Assembly: GCA_037355855.1 (NCBI GenBank)
Contig: CM074767.1
Coordinates: 2,232,001-2,296,000 of the forward strand
Reading direction: 5' to 3'
DNA length: 64,000 bases
Origin: Pseudo-nitzschia pungens
Taxonomy: Eukaryota > Bacillariophyta > Bacillariophyceae > Bacillariales > Bacillariaceae
A program made the translations under genes and the position numbers. Shown here piece after piece: positions 23,201-36,762 of this stretch (the first letter of the stretch is position 1; each line of letters opens with the position of its first letter). The notes beneath the pieces are model-generated. The model worked only from the letters and a program-made list of their open reading frames with translations. It had not been told where the DNA came from and searched no databases.

Positions 23201-26200
23201 ATTGGTCTTCGTTCGAACTGAATCCTCGGAAACTTCGTCAGACAGATCAAGATTCTCGTTTGCCAGAGAGATGAGCAAAGGCAAGTTTAGAGTGTGCTTG
23301 TCTCGTTTCTCTTCGAATAGACATGTTTGCAGATGATTAAGCAGCGATCCCAGGTAAAGAGCGATGCCTAATTTGTTGATTTTGTATGAATGTTCAGGTA
23401 GATTGCGGATTCTTTGACGGACCTCAAGCTTCTCAAAACCTTCGGATATTCCCGAGCTCAACATTTTCATTAGAGTGGAAACATGCCAGCCAGTGGCACC
23501 TTCCTGGAAAGAAATAGGTCGACCTGAAAGAGAAGGTACGCTCTGTTGTGCCAGTCGAAGAAGAGAGGAATATAATTCAACGTAAACTGTTTGAATTCGT
23601 GCCAAAACATTAGCCCCACTGCTGCGGATATCAGGGATTCCGTCCTCAATGCGTTCCTTAACGCTCCGTTTTTCTTCGTCGTTATTATCGTCGTTATTAT
23701 CGTCAATTTTAGACTTCCACACGGCCAGAACTTCGGCGATAGGTTCTCTCCCATGACCTCGAGTTTGTTCCGAGAGCCAGCCTCTCTGCGTTCTATATCG
23801 CAGGACACCAGACGAATTTACACAGCGATCAAACGACTCAACGATTTCGCCCATCTCCATGCTTCCCACGCTTGCACAACTATCGATCTCGATACCGTCA
23901 CGGACAACTGCTCCTTCTGAACAAACAATTCTCAGTTTGTACCTCACATGATCAGATCCATTGCCTTTCTGTCTCTTTAGCTCTCGTTCTTCAAAATCTT
24001 CTTCAGAACGAATTCGACACGCCTCAAGCGTGGCGGACTGAAAATACCTCGACATCGAGGCAAATACCATTCTGAATGATTTGGAAGGGAATTCTTTTTT
24101 CCACTCGCGCTCATTCCAGGCTGATGCAGGGCCATCGGCACTACGCTGACAAGATGCCTGAATAACGGCTGAAAGAAGCCCGGCTAGCCACTGCACTGTC
24201 ACTGCTGCTCGAAGGTACCTCGCTAGAAGAGCTTTCTTCGAATTGAACGAAGCATCTGTGATATCGCAGATGGAAAGACGTGGCAATCCATCGAGGATAA
24301 AGCAGGCATCGAAGTCGTCTTCACTGTTGTACTTTTCCGACGGAAAAGCTGATCTCATTTCACTTTGCGTGGATTTCAGTAAGTTCAAATTGTCCTTCGT
24401 AACTTCCAACGTCTTCCGAATAACTTCTAGTGGGTCACACCTCAATGCGATACATTTGAATGCTAATGTCAAGGTTTCTTCGGTTGATGAATGTGTTATT
24501 GTGCTGAGCGATGGACAGCTAAGGCAACTTATGTGAGCAAGAAACCTATCAGATGTTGCCATCAGGAATGGATACATTTTGAGTATCCCATCCAAACCTC
24601 CTGATTCGAAAAACGGTTCACAATGATCCTCGTTGTGAAGAATCTGCTCAAGAATTTGTCCAAAATTTAGACCATATTGGATGAGGCACGTTCGGTCGTG
24701 ATCTACATCCAATGCTATAGGACCATGTCCAAACGAGGAGGCTTCGTCGTTTTCCTTTAAGACAACTTGATCTCCAAATGCTACAACTTCCATCATTGCA
24801 TCTGATATTGCCTTGCATATTGGTTTACTCAATGATGGAACGTGGCGCATTATTTCATCCAAACCTGTGCCAACTATTGACGTCATTTCATTCAACATGC
24901 AACGACTGTTTGGCATCGCATATTTTGGATGATGGAAAAGTTTAAGTAGTCCAGGAAAGGGGTTGTTCTCTTCTAATTCTTTCGCGCCTGCTTCGGTCAA
25001 AGCTAGTGCAGCGAGGACAGTTGGAATAGACATGATAAGTTCCGGGACAGGCGGGGGAATGGGATCACCAGAAGGTCCATCACCGAGCATTTTTAGGAAA
25101 GAACGTGCTAGGCCACTTTCGTGAACGTACTTCACCACATGAGGATCACTGTTCATTACATCCGACAAAAGAGTCGAAATCAGTGAGGCGAGGTGACCAC
25201 CGTATAAGTCAACATTATCTAAAATTTCGATCAATGCCTCCGTTAGCTCAGGCTTCTGGACTTCTGCGGTACCTGAAGGTGTCGCAACAGACGAAGAGGT
25301 GGATTCCTGGTGAAACACCACAGTCAAGCATGTTACAACACCATACAGCAGTACTCTCTGGGAGGCACGTAATTCGGCACTAGCAGTAAGCTCGGCTTCG
25401 TTGTCGATTTCCATTTGTGTGCAATCGTTGTCAGAGCTATTTTTGATTCTGGTGTCACGTGCGCTAAGTATTTCTTTCGAGAGTCGCGTGGTGAGAACCT
25501 CTACTCCATTGAGGTTGTGAAATGCAGAGAGCGCATTGTTGTGGGTAACAATAGCACCCTCGAGTATTTGCACAGCTTGGGCTGTTACAAATCTTAGGAG
25601 TGATCGTATTCTGAAGATTTCAAATGCAGATGCAGACTCGGGCATGATCCTCGCACTAACCTCTTCCGCATCGATTGATACCGTATTGAGCAAGGCAGGC
25701 ACTAAACCACATTCAGTGAGAGATGATGTCCCCGATGGCGTCGACACGATAGCTGATGTCAAAGTGAGCACTGAATCCATAAATATAAGAGCCCTTTCTA
25801 GCTGTTCAAACCTCGGCATCATAGGAGCCGAAGTTGCTTCTATAAATGCCAAGCCAATATCCATCGTTACAGTGTCCTCTTCGCTTTTCTCTTTCAAGGT
25901 CACGAATTCCTCGTTTAATTCGTCACAGGAAGCAGTGGAAGCAACAAGAGATCCTAGAGATGCGAGAGAATACCTTATCAAAGTTGGAAGAAGACCTAAA
26001 TACTGCCCCTTGCCAACTCCGAGCTCACTCACTATATTCGAATGGCGTGCAAACCCCGTCAGCGAACCGTTGCTTCCCTCCCGCCGAGCAGCCAACGCAG
26101 TCAATGATTGAAGGGCCAGTTCACGAACCTCGTACGGAACAATGGGAGAATTCGAAAGAGTGGATATATTATCATGGTTGTGTGCAAAGTATTTGCCTGA

Positions 26201-27599
26201 TGTCGGCGACGAAGAAGATGCTGAAACAGCTCCAGACGACACTGTTGGCCGTAGAAGATCTACTAGCTCGACACAAAGTTCTGGTTGCGCCTGGAAGTAT
26301 CCGGCCATAACTTCTTGAGATGGATTCGCGTGGAGGATGGTGATAAGTGCTCGAAGTCGTCGTTCGATGGCTGAAACTCTCGTCAACCGAGAATAAAACG
26401 ACCGTGTGAGACGAATATCGGCTAGAAGGGGAAAGAGTCGATCTGCTGGTATTTTTTCTACTCCCCCGGCCTGTCGTAAACATTGGAAGAACAAGTCAGC
26501 AGTAGATCGGATGGTCTTCTCTACTTTTGTGGCCAGAGCGACTCTCCTTCGTTTTTGTTTACTTCCTGTGGAATCATCACTTTCATCGCTATTCTTCGAT
26601 GTGGCTTCAAACGTCATTTCTGAATCTTCCACAAAACTATTGGCCGGTAGATTGATATGAACAAGAGACGATTCGTCAATATCCTCCTCACTTCGATTCT
26701 TTTCCGACGTTTCAGTTCTAAAAAAAGTAAAATTGAGCTCCCCTGCCTGCTGCGGGAGCGCTCCTTGACCAAATGCTGAGTCGTCAGACACAGCACATGC
26801 GAAGAGTCCTAAGCCAGACCCACGCGTACCCCATCCCCGAGCAAGAGCTGTAAGCCGTTTATGTGATGTGGTTTTCGATGTGTGTAAAGCAGTGGAATGT
26901 GTTTGAATCTCAGGAACTTGCTGTTTGTGCAGTGAAGGAGGCATTGCCAAAGCACAGAGTGTTTCAATAGAGGAAGATGCAATGTTGTCATCTGCAGCCG
27001 CTAATAGGTCCACCAACTCTTCGACTGAATTGAAAACAGATTTATTGGAGGAATTTGTCAACAACCCCGACAGAAACTTCAAAATGATGAGGATATTCTT
27101 ACGTACAGTGTCAGATACACTGTTGACTTCTTCAATTGACTTTGCTGGCTGAGAGAGTCTGGTTTTCGGAGTTTTCGATGCACCTTTTGAGTTAGTCCTT
27201 TCAACGGGACTAAGTAGTAAAAGAAAGGGATGCTTTTGAATATAGAAGGACAGCGAGGCATCGATTCTATTTAAAGGCTCAACCCATTCTTGAAGGTCGA
27301 CCTGCAACAACAGAATGCAAGATTTGACCATATGAGTTCTCCCGAAACACTAGTGTACCTTTTTATAAAGAGGAATATATGGAACTTACCTGTTCCTCAA
27401 ATGTCCACGATTGCCATGGTTCTAGTAGTCCCACTAGCCGTTCGATGTCCAATGGAGCATTAATCTCCTCTAAAATCGGAGTAGCATTAGTTGTCGATGG
27501 AGTAAAAATTATGGATTCCAGATCAGACTTTAATGCCTTTAGTCTCTCATCATCAATAATCTGGGGCGTGATTCCAATCGAAGGGAAAATGGGAGCCAT
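14293..27599 (-). CDS. Giant HECT-type E3 ubiquitin ligase (HUWE1/UPL1/TOM1 type)
   Basis: Exon 1 is 27599-27390 (70 codons) with an 88-nt GT-AG intron; exon 2 runs 27301-16123. The frame then closes at 16106 and continues one frame over from about 16122 to the stop at 14293. A 61-nt GT-AG intron (16122-16062) restores the frame exactly and gives 4,385 residues. Visible parts: a long alpha-helical N-terminal half, a UBA domain at about 1645-1682 (CLMEMGF...), a basic Ser/Lys patch near 2250-2300, a very acidic Asp/Ser/Glu stretch at about 2655-2750, the paired LDPEVLAALPEDMR-type motifs at about 3265-3360 found in HUWE1/UPL1, and a C-terminal HECT domain with catalytic Cys about 4352 (HTCFNSLDLP). 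The HECT cysteine accepts ubiquitin and passes it to substrates. Substrates cannot be read from sequence. Confidence 0.93.
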
Positions 27600-28569
27600 G
27601 TTTCTCGACTATGGACGGGAGAATATTCAGAAAGCTTGATGAAAATTGACTGTACTCGAGAACAAAGATCCGAATAAATGACAACCTTACCTTACAGCAA
27701 AGGGCGAGTTCGTACAAGGAGCATGATGAGAAATATCGGATGTATAGACGAAATCTGTTTCAAAACGAAGGAAACTCACCTCTTCAGTACCACAAGTTGT
27801 CGACCAAAATTGCAATTTGTCACCGTCGAAAGGCCCTCGAAGCCGATAAACCGAAAACGCAGTCAGCGTAAGACAAAGGAATTGACCTTAGTTGTCGAAC
27901 GTTGCCGAGTTTTTCGACACTTGGTGTGGGTCCTTGTTGAGCTACTGGATAGCTTGCATTCAATTTTCCTGTTCGTGTAACTCGTATTCAATTATTATTA
28001 TTTTTTATTTGGTGTACTCGTATGGTGATTCCATCTTCTGAGATGCGTGCTAGATTATTCTATTACAAAACGATGCCCCTGATTGATCGCACGAAAAATT
28101 AATGATAATTATTCGTCCTTACTCTTTTCACGTCTGCTGCAATCTTACACAACTCGTATGATAAACGACAATAAAAATGCAAACATGAATCACGCGCGCG
28201 CGAATCGCGCACAATAGAAAAATGATGCGATGAATAACGTAAGGTTTACCGGTAGGGGTTTTTTTACCGTACGGTAACGTACACGTACGTACCAGTACCA
28301 TAAAATCAAAATTAGTGGAAGAATGATGGAAGTAAGGGTTAAGGTTACCGTAAGTAAGATTGAATGCATTATATTTACCAGAAAACGCTCCGTATCAGAT
28401 AATTTGGGAAGATTATCAGATAATTTGCGCGCGCGCTTAATAATAGTAGTATTAATAACACCGTTATTAATAACAGTAGAAACAATAAATTGAGTTATTG
28501 TTACCTTATCAGCGTAGCGTTACTACGAGACAAACAGAGCAAACACACACAATGCGCGCATCAACTTGC
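27600..28569. other. Spacer upstream of the HECT ligase
   Basis: About 970 bp. It contains CGCG-rich alternating runs at 28193-28210 and 28427-28436, an ACGT/CCGGTA-rich patch at 28238-28300 and AT-rich TAATAA runs at 28438-28490. A 100-residue frame at 27678-27980 has no family resemblance. The ligase promoter must lie here. Confidence 0.4.
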
Positions 28570-31049
28570 TCGCAGCAGAGGTGCTTACCATAGAAACAAA
28601 CTTCTTATGTATTAAGAAAGAAACTTCTTATGAGATAAAAAATATAAAAAAACACTTCCTGATGCTGCTGCTGCTGCTTCTATCGATCGACGTTGGGGGG
28701 ACAGCAAGCAGCAACGCGTCGATAATACAGGGGGGACAGCAAGCAGCAAACAGCAACCAACGCGTCGATAATACAGGGGGGACAGCAAGCAGCAAACAGC
28801 AACCAACGCGTCGATAATACAGGGGGGACAGCAAGCAGCAACCAACGCGTCGATAATACAGGGGGGACAGCAAGCAGCAAACAGCAACCAACGCGTCGAT
28901 AATACAGGGGGGACAGCAAGCAGCAAACAGCAACCAACGCGTCGATAATACAGGGGGGGACAGCAAGCAGCAACGCGTCGATAATACAGGGGGGACAGCA
29001 AGCAGCAACCAACGCGTCGATAATACAGGGGGGACAGCAAGCAGCAAACAGCAACCAACGCGTCGATAATACAGGGGGGACAGCAAGCAGCAACCAACGC
29101 GTCGATAATACAGGGGGGACAGCAAGCAGCAACGCGTCGATAATACAGGGGGGACAGCAAGCAGCAACCAACGCGTCGATAATACAGGGGGGACAGCAAG
29201 CAGCAACGCGTCGATAATACAGGGGGGGGGACAGCAAGCAGCAACCAACGCGTCGATAATACAGGGGGGACAGCAAGCAGCAACCAACGCGTCGATAATA
29301 CAGGGGGGGACAGCAAGCAGCAACGCGTCGATAATACAGGGGGGGGGACAGCAAGCAGCAACCAACGCGTCGATAATACAGGGGGGACAGCAAGCAGCAA
29401 ACAGCAACCAACGCGTCGATAATACAGGGGGGACAGCAAGCAGCAACCAACGCGTCGATAATACAGGGGGACAGTAAGCAGTAACACGTCGATAATACAG
29501 GGGGGACAGCAAGCAGCAACCAACGCGTCGATAATACAGGGGGGACAGCAAGCAGCAACGCGTCGATAATACAGGGGGGGGGACAGCAAGCAGCAACCAA
29601 CGCGTCGATAATACAGGGGGGACAGCAAGCAGCAACCAACGCGTCGATAATACAGGGGGGGACAGCAAGCAGCAACGCGTCGATAATACAGGGGGGGGGA
29701 CAGCAAGCAGCAACCAACGCGTCGATAATACAGGGGGGACAGCAAGCAGCAGCAAGCAGTAACGCGTCGATAATACAGGGGGGAGACAGCAAGCAGCAAC
29801 AAGCAGCAACGTATCAATAATACAGGGGACAGCAAGCAGCAACAAGCAGCAACGTATCAATAATACAGGGGACAGCAAGCAGCAGCAAGCAGTAACGCGT
29901 CGATAATACAGGGGGGAGACAGCAAGCAGCAACAAGCAGCAACGTATCAATAATACAGGGGACAGCAAACAGCAACGCGTCGATAATACTGGGGACAGCA
30001 GCAGCAACGCGTCAATAATACAATGCGTAGATAATACAGGGGACAGCAACGCGTTGATATACGGCAAACAGCAACGCGTCGATAATACTGGGGATAGCAG
30101 CAGCAACGCGTCGATCTACAACAAACAGCAACACGTTGATATGCAGCAAGCGTCAATATACAGGGGAGCAGCAAGCAGCGAGCAGCGAGCAGCAAATGAC
30201 GTACAGGGGTTTCGCTGGGTTTGACGCGTGGATTATGTACTGTAAAGAGATACCCTAGCGCAGCCAAGACAAAGGCGATACAGTAGGGGGGGAACAGCAA
30301 GCAGCAAATAGCAGCAAAGCGTCGATGATACAGGGGAGCAACAAACAGCAGCAACACGTTGATAGTACAGGGGGGACAGCAAGCAGCAGCAACAACGCGG
30401 CAATTTTCTAGGGAACAGCAGCAAAGCGTCGATATCCAAGGGGACAGCAGCGAAGGTTCGATATACAGCAAGCAGCAGCGAAGCGTCGAATTTCAAGGGG
30501 AAAAGCAACGCGTTCATATACAGCAAGTAGCAGCAACGCGTCGACATGCTAAATCGTTTTTCCCGCAGACAAGGAATCCACGGGCTGCAAGAAGACCATG
30601 ACAACAACAACAACAATACTAATAATAATAATATACGTACAACAGCAGGTTGCGCAAGACAGCAACCAACTAGTTCAAACACTTTAACGTTCCACAAACA
30701 ATCAGGCGTTTCTTTCGTTGATTTGTTTTGATGTTTCGTTGCAGGTTTCGGCGTTTCGTTGCTTGTTGTTTGCTTGTTTTCTTTTGTCTATTTCTCTCTT
30801 CTTTGTTGGATGTTTGCTTGCTGGGGACAAAGGGGAGTGTTTTGTTTAGGATGATGGTTGTTTTATTTGCTGTACTTGTTTGTTGTGTTTGTTGTGGCGT
30901 TTTGTTGTGTGTGTGATCGTAATCGAAATTTATCTGTGTTTCTTTTCTTCTTGCAAAAGAGTGTTTGTTTTTAATTTTTTTTAACTCTTAAGAAGTTTCT
31001 TTCTTAATACATATGAAGTTTGTTTCTATCTTAAGCACCTCTGCTGCGA
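28570..31049. mobile_element. Inverted-repeat-flanked element carrying a large minisatellite
   Basis: Left end 28570-28655 and right end 30961-31049 are inverted copies of about 86 bp with roughly eight to ten differences; both start (inward) TCGCAGCAGAGGTGCTTA. Between them lie the minisatellite (28690-30540) and about 420 bp of T/G-rich DNA. No target duplication is visible at the ends and no transposase frame is inside. It could be a non-autonomous transposon whose interior was expanded by repeat growth. Confidence 0.65.
28690..30540. repeat. G-rich minisatellite, unit forms of about 35, 39 and 46 bp
   Basis: Unit: GCGTCGATAATACA, a run of five to eight G, then ACAGCAAGCAGCAA with optional CCAAC or ACAGCAACCAAC inserts, which give the three length classes. 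About 27 well-conserved units lie between 28705 and 29790; beyond that, units are shorter and more degenerate to about 30540. The G-runs in regular spacing could form G-quadruplexes on the plus strand. Because the units are free of stop codons in all three minus frames, long frames appear that are not evidence of coding. Confidence 0.92.
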
Positions 31050-32081
31050 AGAACGTGGAAAATACGGTTGAATTTGATTGGTTTAAAATTAATCTGAAGC
31101 AGTTACCATTGCGTGTCAGAGAAAAGGACCGTTACGGTTTTGAACGCGCACAAAATATTAAAAGAGATATCTGATATTGTTCTGATATACGAAAGATAAT
31201 CTCTCATTATTTTTTCAACGACAGCAACAATTCGAACTCTGGAGCTCTCCTTCAGGTAAGTTACCGGCATGGTACTGGTAAATTTTGAAAACAAGCGAGA
31301 GAAGGTATGGGGGAATAATGGATTCCACATTTGTGCTACAGGATGGAGAGCTGAGAGTTTATGTCAATTGTTCCGCGGATAGAACTTGAGGAGATTGTAA
31401 CAAAGAAACAACTGTGAGAGCGTTCTTATGGATCAGTATCTTAGTATATCACGCTCCAACAATAGTTCGATTTCCTTCATCAGGTGTTCAATTCACCCAT
31501 GAAATCGTGAGAAAGAATGAATTGATTGATATGATCGCGTTTCTAGTTTCAATTCAAATCGCACCAATACAGCAGTAGAAATCTATCATTTACAATGTAC
31601 TTTTGAAACTATTAAGGCAACTAAACTTGGATGGTAGTTTAGAAGACTTTCGGATCAACCGACAACCCCGATCCTATTGTCGACTGGGAGTTCTTAGCTC
31701 ATCACCGACTCGGACGTTACTGTCATTCAAATTTTTGTACAATCAGTTCGATTGTAAAACAGAGTCTGTCCTTCGTTGTGTGATCATAAATTTCCTCTTC
31801 GCGACTCATATTATGTAATTATCGAAAAGATTTCGATTGTATTCTCAAATAAGGGCAAGCGGTGATCTTTCAGGTTTCGGCTTATGGGACAAAAACAATT
31901 CAAAATGTCTTCAAGGTATATCGCGACTCGATATGAACAAAATGTGAAGACGGGCAACAGAAAAAATGTCTCAATGTCTCCATGTAACTCAGATGCGACC
32001 TTGAGTTTATTGTGACTCCCGTGCTGCGCATCTCAGAAACTCTCGATAAGTTTCATCTCAATCAATTCAGCATCATGTACT
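31050..32081. other. Spacer
   Basis: About 1 kb, AT-rich, without a supportable gene; a 71-residue frame at 31603-31818 shows no resemblance to a family. Confidence 0.4.
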
Positions 32082-34163
32082 TTAAAAGTTAGGATGAATT
32101 CGACTACTGTTGAAAGAGTAGGATTTTTGATCCTGAACCTCATCGTATCTAACATCAGCGAAATCGTCTTCGCAAATTGTTATCGTGTCGTGACCTCTAG
32201 AAGGAAAAATGTGGGGATCCGGACAATCCATCCAGTGTGATGGAGTTATATGAGTTGGTGGGGGAATGAACTGGACTCTTGGACCAGCATTCATATCCTT
32301 TTTGCGAGAAGAATACCGCTTCTTCTCTCGATACAAAGATCTATCATGGCGTTGGCCTCCAAGGAGTGCACAGTCTTCAAACATAGTCATTCCGGCGTGT
32401 AAGGGTATTGTTTGATGATGACGCAGATTGGGATCTTGATATTCCATGATACTTCCAGCTGCTCCATTTAGTGGTGGGAAATCCAACGGGTTACCTGAAT
32501 TCCACGCCGAATAATTCCCAGATGAAATTTGCTCTGTGTGCACGCGATGCTGTGATTGCGAAGAATGATAATAATGATTATGATTGCAATCTTGATCTCC
32601 GTTGCCATGCGACACATATTCTAATTTTGGAGAATCGTTGTCAGCATCTTCTAGGAGATATGTACTAATCATCGACCGATTTTGTTCTTGTTCAAGAAGA
32701 GCATCATCAAAGTCTCCATCCATCATCTCACTGTTGACAGAATAATGATCCGGTGGATACATCAAACCTTTCACCGAATGATTGCCACCACCCTCTTCAA
32801 GAGGAACTTCTAGCGTCTGACCAACCATCGAAGGTAGTTCTTCGTCACCAAACATTTCAAGTTCTAACTCTTGGTAGAACCTTTCGATTTCAAGCTCTGA
32901 ATTTGTTGTGCTATTTCCTGCCAATGAACGCCCTGAGGTGGAGCCAGCGTGGTCGTCGTCTTCGGGAACCATCAGATGTGACGCTCTACCTTCGCGATCC
33001 TCCGGAGATGATGGACTATAGTTTGGAATGGCAAAGTTATCCAAGTCTTCTTTCGTTTCTGGCTCTTCTGCGATCTGCACATGTCGAGCTCCTCTTATTT
33101 CGCTCAATGCTCTATCTTCTGCGATTTTCAAGGATGTCAAAGCACTTTGGGCTAGATTGGCCTGTTCCTGTAATCGTTTCACCTTATTTCCCGTACTGCG
33201 CCGAAGCATCAAAGCACTTTTGAGTTTCCTTGTCGCGCTCTCGAATGCTTCCTCAATACGTTCAACTTTCCCAAGGTTTGTGACAGTCTGCCGCCGCTGA
33301 TTTTTAATCTTAAGATTACTACGCACAGCTTCAACGATGTCGTGAAACGATGCTCCCCAATTCAGTAGTAAAGCTTCCCTTGCCTCTCTCGTTAGAATTA
33401 AATGTGATGAAGGTTTTTTGTAAGACCTAGCAGCCTCAAAGCTGTCAACATCGATCACACGAGTTTTACCGTACTTCCAGCCGATGCTGCAAATAGATTG
33501 TAATAGATCCGAAATCAGGCATCGGAAATTGTCATAATCAAAAAGGGAGGTGGATAGCAGAAGTCTAGTCGTTAGGTCGTGGCATCACGTCCAATGAACG
33601 AAGTGTTCACGTTTTTCGGTATAACTCATTACTTACCCAACAGGTGGTCCTATTGTACAACTTGGATTGTCTCCAACCACCCGTTCGTAATCTCTGACGT
33701 AAATTACCGTGAAACTAACTTTTTTCTTTTTATCCTCAATGAAGCTCCGTGAGTCAGCGAACGATCTATCGCTTGTCTGAGTGGATTGCCCAGCTTCTGA
33801 CCTTCGCGACTCGCGATCCCAACTTCGAGAGCTCACAGAATGCTGTTCGAGAGAAGCTGCTCGTACTCCATTTGAATGATTGGTTGGAAGGGAGTTCTCC
33901 GACCCTTTGCTTTCCACAGAGATAACAGATTTCGTGCTTCGCGAGCGACTGCAATTTGATTTTGAGCTATGATCTTTTATTTTACAACCATTCAGATCAT
34001 TTTGGAACTTTGAAGAGTCGTTCTGAGAATTTGGGTTGTCAGTATTGTCTTTCTTCGTCTTCAGGCAGCTTTTGAGTTTGGGTGGGCTCTCAAGAACTTG
34101 TTTCTGTTTGATTATGCCACCTTGCTTCTCAGACTTTTTGTGCTTACTAATTTTCCAAACCAT
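32082..34163 (-). CDS. Uncharacterised GDNPSC-GPP family protein, long paralogue
   Basis: Two exons, 34163-33637 and 33486-32082, with a 150-nt GT-AG intron, joined to 643 residues. The N-terminal part is Ser/Lys-rich and probably disordered. At residues about 150-180 lies the family core: a beta-like VSFTVIYVRDYERVVGDNPSC, then IGPPVGIGWKYG, with the intron inside the Gly codon just after GPPV. This is followed by a helical region (about 200-310) with KIKNQRRQTVTNLGKVERIEE and a likely coiled coil. The C-terminal 300 residues are acidic, His- and Ser-rich and without a known domain. The gene at 38024-38936 shares the core and the intron position. I recognise the pattern as common in diatom hypothetical proteins but know of no function. 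The true start could also lie in a further upstream exon. Confidence 0.8.
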
Positions 34164-35539
34164 TGCTATCAATCCCGTGATAAATACCTTACTGGTACCC
34201 AGCAGAAACTACTACTTTGGAATCGCCGATTCCAATGATGCGTCCTATCAAAGAAGTCAGATTCTGTTGCTTGGCGTGGGGTCAAACAAGAGACGGAAGC
34301 GACACAAACAAAGAGATTTATTCTAATCGCATTTTCATGTTCAGGCTCAACAAGATTGGATGTTCTGTTCCTCTATTCACACTTCCTAAGAGATCTCTTG
34401 GAATTCTGACCGATAACATACGGTAGAGACACATGTTGGGAAGAAGCTGGACAAAAGGGCTGAACCGTTCATTTGTTTGCATCAGGGTTTTGCCTCCTTT
34501 CAGGTCGTTCCCGTTATGTTTCCTGTACGTACATAATGTACTGAAACCGATTATTTTTTTCGATTTTTTTCTCCCGTCGCGTCAAAACATTACGTGTACC
34601 TGTGCCATAGCTCTATTGGGTCGAATTATTAATAAGATACATAATTACATTTTATTTTTTGTTGACAGGTGATCGACGTAAGAAAACAAGTAGCACTAGA
34701 AAAATATAGTGACACATTGGGCTTCACGTGCGTGACGTTCTCCTTCTCTCTTTCCATTAAAGAATGAGCGCTTATAACCTCCCGAAGACTCTGAAAGCTA
34801 AAAACCATTATTTAGTAATGTATGACTAAAGGAAGAATGAGATTAAATCAGGAAGAACCATGTTCCGTAACTGGATCACTTTCAATAATAATAATATAAT
34901 ATTATATTGATTGTCATCATGATGTCATTCCGATGATGTTTCGATCTCAAAAAAGTTACGAATGTAATGTACCGGTAAGGTTACCGGTAAGGTAATTACC
35001 GATACCTCTATTGCTATTAGACGTAGCAGACACAGTAATCTTATCGGTAATCGCATGGGCACAGTAGTCGTTGTACGGTAGTGTACGTACTCGTAACCGC
35101 ACACGACTGGAAAAAAGGCGAGAAAAGCCAACCGACCGTACTTTTACCGGTAGTCAGACGGAGTGCCAGTAAACATCTGTCACGAAACAGGGAACAATGT
35201 ATCAAGAAGATGAATAGCTTGATCACTTTCAATATTTAACTCCTCCTTATCACTGTTGCTGATGCAAGCATCAAGTTGTGACGCTAAGAAGGATCGTCGT
35301 TCATTCAGCTGCCCATTGGTGGTCATCACTTCTTCGTGTTCCTTTTGGTAGATATGAGTGGTGCTGGGCTTCGTGCTGATAGTACTAGTACTACTACTAC
35401 TGCTAAGTGCAGCAGATGCATACTGCTGGATGGAATAGTGCCCCCCGGGACATGATGCTGCTGAATACTTATTTCATTTTTGAAAGGGGTCCATTTTCCA
35501 TATTCATAAATGTCAAATCTGTAAAAGAAGAAGCAAGAC

Positions 35540-35553
35540 GGGTGTGTATGTGT

Positions 35554-35586
<33 letters not shown>
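35540..35586. repeat. TG dinucleotide microsatellite
   Basis: About 47 bp of alternating TG with two TATG interruptions in the first half and a pure run afterwards. Confidence 0.9.
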
Positions 35587-36281
35587 ACACACAAAAAGAA
35601 CTACTACCTCCATTCCAAAATACTGTATCAATGACTCTTCAGTGTGCGTTCCTATATAGTGTATTGTTTAGCGTAGAAATACATAGAATCTGTACCAAAA
35701 ACATGAATTATTTTTAACTTCAACAATTTGATCAATCTGATTAGATCCATGGCGAGGAAAAAGAGGTGCACATGAACTGTTGAGAGCGAAGCACGTGTTT
35801 TGCACAAAACAAAAAGCGCAATTGAAAAAAAAATGACAAAAACTCCTTTTTAGCATGCATTGGATCCCCTGTTGACCTAAACAATGCAAATGGGACACAC
35901 CGCCTGGGCATTAAAATGGGTCTCTTGGGAACACAAATGAAAGTACAAGAACTATCTAGTTGCTTCTAACACATACTCTCTTACAAAAGCTCAGTGTCTC
36001 AGCTTCTGAAAGAAACTTCCTAGACTCTCAAATTCCAGGTGGAAGCCTTTCAACTGGTAAAATCACATTGGTATGGCTTTTCAGGCCTTGTTCAAGTCCC
36101 AATGAAAGGTAGAGCAATACCATCAGCATAAATAGTGTCTAACCAGGCACAGGGGGTTTGTTGAGGAGAGTTCAACCCAAAAAGAATGATTTGAATTGGT
36201 TGAAAATTGATCCCAAGTTTAAAAATCTGTGCTAAAAGCTACAGTATTTCGGAACGGAGGTAGTACTTGCTTGCTGGTACA

Positions 36282-36762
36282 TATGAAGATATTTCACCTC
36301 GATGTTATGGGGTATGGTCATTGTGTACAATTTGTACTATAACCGGAAACCCAGCCCTGCAGTTAGTGCACATGATGCTACAGTACTGGATCTACAGGAT
36401 GTCAGTAAAAGGTATGGTCAGTACGTTAAATTAAGTCCTGTACCTGCGTACCCTGACCCTTTACCGACACATGGATGTGAACCAAATCAGTGATACAGAT
36501 GTTCTCTGTGTCTGTATCGGAGCTTCATCCAAGCTCTCACTCTCTCTGGAATTCAATCAGTTTAAAAGCATCTGAAAAGAACACAACATGCCTGGCATCA
36601 ATACTTGACACCTCTAATGCACCTCTAGAGTGGTAGCTAGTGTGCTCCTAGTGTATGCAATAGCATCTGTGATTCCTCTGCTGTAGTCTCACTACTACTT
36701 GCCAGCACTCTGTGCTGTACTGTTGTTGCTGCTATCTCTATTGTCAATGGACAAATATCTTT
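36282..36762 (+). repeat. Diverged solo LTR related to the copia element at 53.5-62.9 kb
   Basis: It opens with TATGAAGATATTTCA (LTR: TATGAAGATATTCAA). It keeps, in order, GTGTACAATTTGTACTATAAC (as two parts around GTACTAT), an ACCGGAAACC block, the ACCTCTAG...GTAG block, TGTAGTCTCACTA, GCCAGCACTCTGTG and a final CAAATAT. There is no second LTR near it and no internal coding part. The 12-bp repeat array of the full LTR is missing here. Confidence 0.65.

Noticed and set aside
28612..30106. Three long minus-strand open frames (370-492 codons) with CIIDALVAACCPP-type repeats
   Set aside because: They occur in all three frames of one strand across the minisatellite, since its units have no stop codons and their lengths are not multiples of three. 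No start context, no splice sites, no domain.
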